This document shows, piece by piece, positions 20,569 through 21,363 of a DNA stretch of 21,363 nucleotides. How positions within the stretch are numbered: the stretch's first letter is position 1; each line of letters starts with the position of its first letter. The notes beneath the pieces are model-generated. The model ran no database searches. It was not told the DNA's origin and saw only the letters and a list, made by a program, of their open reading frames with translations. Position numbers and translations under genes: made by a program. The stretch is from a virus: the IMG/VR virus record IMGVR_UViG_3300034167_000303, positions 1 to 21,363 of that record. One strand, given 5' to 3'.

Positions 20569-20941
20569 GCCTGTACTTTAATTCATTAGCCATTACAGAT
20601 ATACTTCTTCTTGTAGCTTCTTGTATAGAATCTCTACCAACAAGATAATCTATAATGTTAATAATGTGATCAGTATCCATATCTTTTAAGAGTTTATTAA
20701 CAGGCTCAGTTCTCTTCATATCCTTATCATAATTAGAAGTCCAAGTAAATGAATCTCTAATCCCCTCAATTAAGGAAGAAATCTCACCTTCCCTTATTTC
20801 AGCATTCCCAATAGTACGGGAATACATATCTTCAATGTCAACACCACTAGTATTGCAACTAGTACACCAAGCCATTTCATGGTGCTTAAAGTTGAATAGA
20901 TCTTTCTGACAATTCTTGCAATAACCATATCTTATATTCAT
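20543..20941 (-). CDS. Zinc-ribbon protein of unknown function
   Basis: 132 residues. The N-terminus carries two Cys pairs, C8-x2-C11 (YCKNC) and C26-x2-C29 (WCTSC), with His residues at 20-21 between them, forming a zinc ribbon. The remainder is helical and acidic (EIREGEISSLIEGIRDSF; TDHIINIIDYLVGRDSI), ending KYRHEQKSLGL. It overlaps the polymerase start by 26 bases and the upstream gene by 56 bases. A DNA- or protein-binding helper of the polymerase is plausible; no family name is evident. Confidence 0.65.
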   Translation of the reverse strand: MNIRYGYCKNCQKDLFNFKHHEMAWCTSCNTSGVDIEDMYSRTIGNAEIREGEISSLIEGIRDSFTWTSNYDKDMKRTEPVNKLLKDMDTDHIINIIDYLVGRDSIQEATRRSISVMANELKYRHEQKSLGL

Positions 20942-21248
20942 CTTCTAATCCTTTTATTCTTTTTGATAAACTCATTTGTGACATCCAATGTTTATGGTCA
21001 TCACTATATTCATAATACTCATCAACTCTTGATTTTAAAAATTCTATTTCTTGTTTAAGAGTTGCTTTCTTAATTAGATACTTAAATCCTCTTTGATTAA
21101 TAATCTCAACTTGATCTTCTGTATAATCCCAATACTTAGAACTAATTAAGAACTCAATCTTAAAATTATTAATATACCTATTATTCTTAGGTGGCATAAT
21201 CTCCTCAACTATGCTCTTAATTACATTTAAGTTGTAGTGTACAATCAT
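20886..21248 (-). CDS. Helical protein of unknown function
   Basis: 120 residues. It begins MIVHYNLNVIKSIVEEIMPP and is charged and helix-rich, with a probable coiled coil between about residues 62 and 110 (KATLKQEIEFLKSRVDEYYE; LSKRIKGLEDEYKIWLLQEL). No motif is recognised. The ATG at 21248 overlaps the stop of the gene before it (ATGA), and its last 56 bases overlap the zinc-ribbon gene in another frame, so its C-terminal part (IWLLQELSERSIQL) is dual-coding. Confidence 0.6.
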   Translation of the reverse strand: MIVHYNLNVIKSIVEEIMPPKNNRYINNFKIEFLISSKYWDYTEDQVEIINQRGFKYLIKKATLKQEIEFLKSRVDEYYEYSDDHKHWMSQMSLSKRIKGLEDEYKIWLLQELSERSIQL

Positions 21249-21363
21249 AATTTATTTATTTGAATTATAGAGTTTTGATTTAAGGGGCTAATGGCCATAT
21301 ACTTAGCTAAAAGATGTTGTGCTTGATAAGGATCATTTAAACATGTACCAACATACCAAATAA
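21245..21363 (-). CDS. Partial gene, C-terminal 39 codons only
   Basis: A minus-strand frame is open from the window edge to a TGA at 21247-21245. The visible product contains WYVGTCLNDPYQAQHLLAKY and ends SIIQINKL. It overlaps the ATG of the next gene by 4 bases (ATGA), the usual packing here, which supports a real gene whose start lies beyond 21363. Too little is visible to name it. Confidence 0.5.
   Translation of the reverse strand, partial: IWYVGTCLNDPYQAQHLLAKYMAISPLNQNSIIQINKL

Noticed and set aside
1-21363. CRISPR arrays, tRNA genes, integrase or attachment sites
   Set aside because: No regularly spaced direct repeats, cloverleaf-like sequences or integrase-like proteins were seen on either strand.
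1-21363. Stop-codon recoding, as in some crAss-like phages
   Set aside because: TAA, TAG and TGA all end genes at sensible places next to downstream starts, and conserved motifs run without internal stops.

Overview
The window is AT-rich DNA, almost certainly part of the replication and nucleotide-metabolism region of a tailed bacteriophage genome. Evidence for a phage is the mixture of a compact family B DNA polymerase, a primase-like TOPRIM protein, a DnaB-type helicase, an SF2 helicase, a Sak4/AAA_24-type ATPase, ThyX, a MazG-like protein, a class II ribonucleotide reductase, PhoH and two free-standing HNH endonucleases. These sit in one tightly packed block of overlapping genes with no tRNA, rRNA or chromosomal housekeeping gene. 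A host in the Bacteroidota, and a crAss-like or related virulent phage, is an inference. It rests on the lack of Shine-Dalgarno sequences, on AAATAAA-like leaders before the start codons, and on one match to the TAnnTTTG promoter element. All three stop codons are used as stops, so there is no sign of recoding.

Layout. Positions 4-745 (+) hold two small membrane-anchored proteins. They meet a long minus-strand block at a stem-loop that overlaps both stop codons (728-749). The minus-strand block reads from 21363 down to 732. In transcription order it holds: a partial gene and two small proteins (one a zinc ribbon); DNA polymerase; a small protein; an HNH nuclease; an SF2 helicase; a protein of unknown function; a DnaB-like helicase; a Sak4-like ATPase; two acidic-tailed proteins, one SSB-like; and a primase-like protein. 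A ubiquitin-like conjugation cassette follows (12351-9042), then an unknown protein, two PD-(D/E)XK nucleases, PhoH and several small proteins. The block ends with a B12-dependent ribonucleotide reductase, an HNH nuclease, MazG, a DUF1599/Nmad1-like protein and ThyX.

The most striking content is the four-gene cassette at 12351-9042: a beta-grasp (ubiquitin-like) protein, an E2-like protein with an HPHV...CLG signature, a JAMM peptidase with a perfect HSH-x7-S-x2-D motif, and a minimal E1/ThiF adenylating enzyme. The genes overlap one another by 4 to 98 bases and lie inside the replication block. The order Ubl-E2-JAMM-E1 resembles bacterial PRTRC and Bil-type cassettes, but here it appears to belong to a phage. 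Two strong GC-rich hairpins lie in the first codons of the E2-like and E1 genes.

How the genes may work together: polymerase, primase, helicases, Sak4-like ATPase and SSB-like protein copy and recombine phage DNA. The PD-(D/E)XK nucleases process DNA ends or branches. RNR, MazG, the Nmad1-like protein and ThyX shape the dNTP pool. The ubiquitin-like cassette would modify a phage or host target that the sequence does not reveal.
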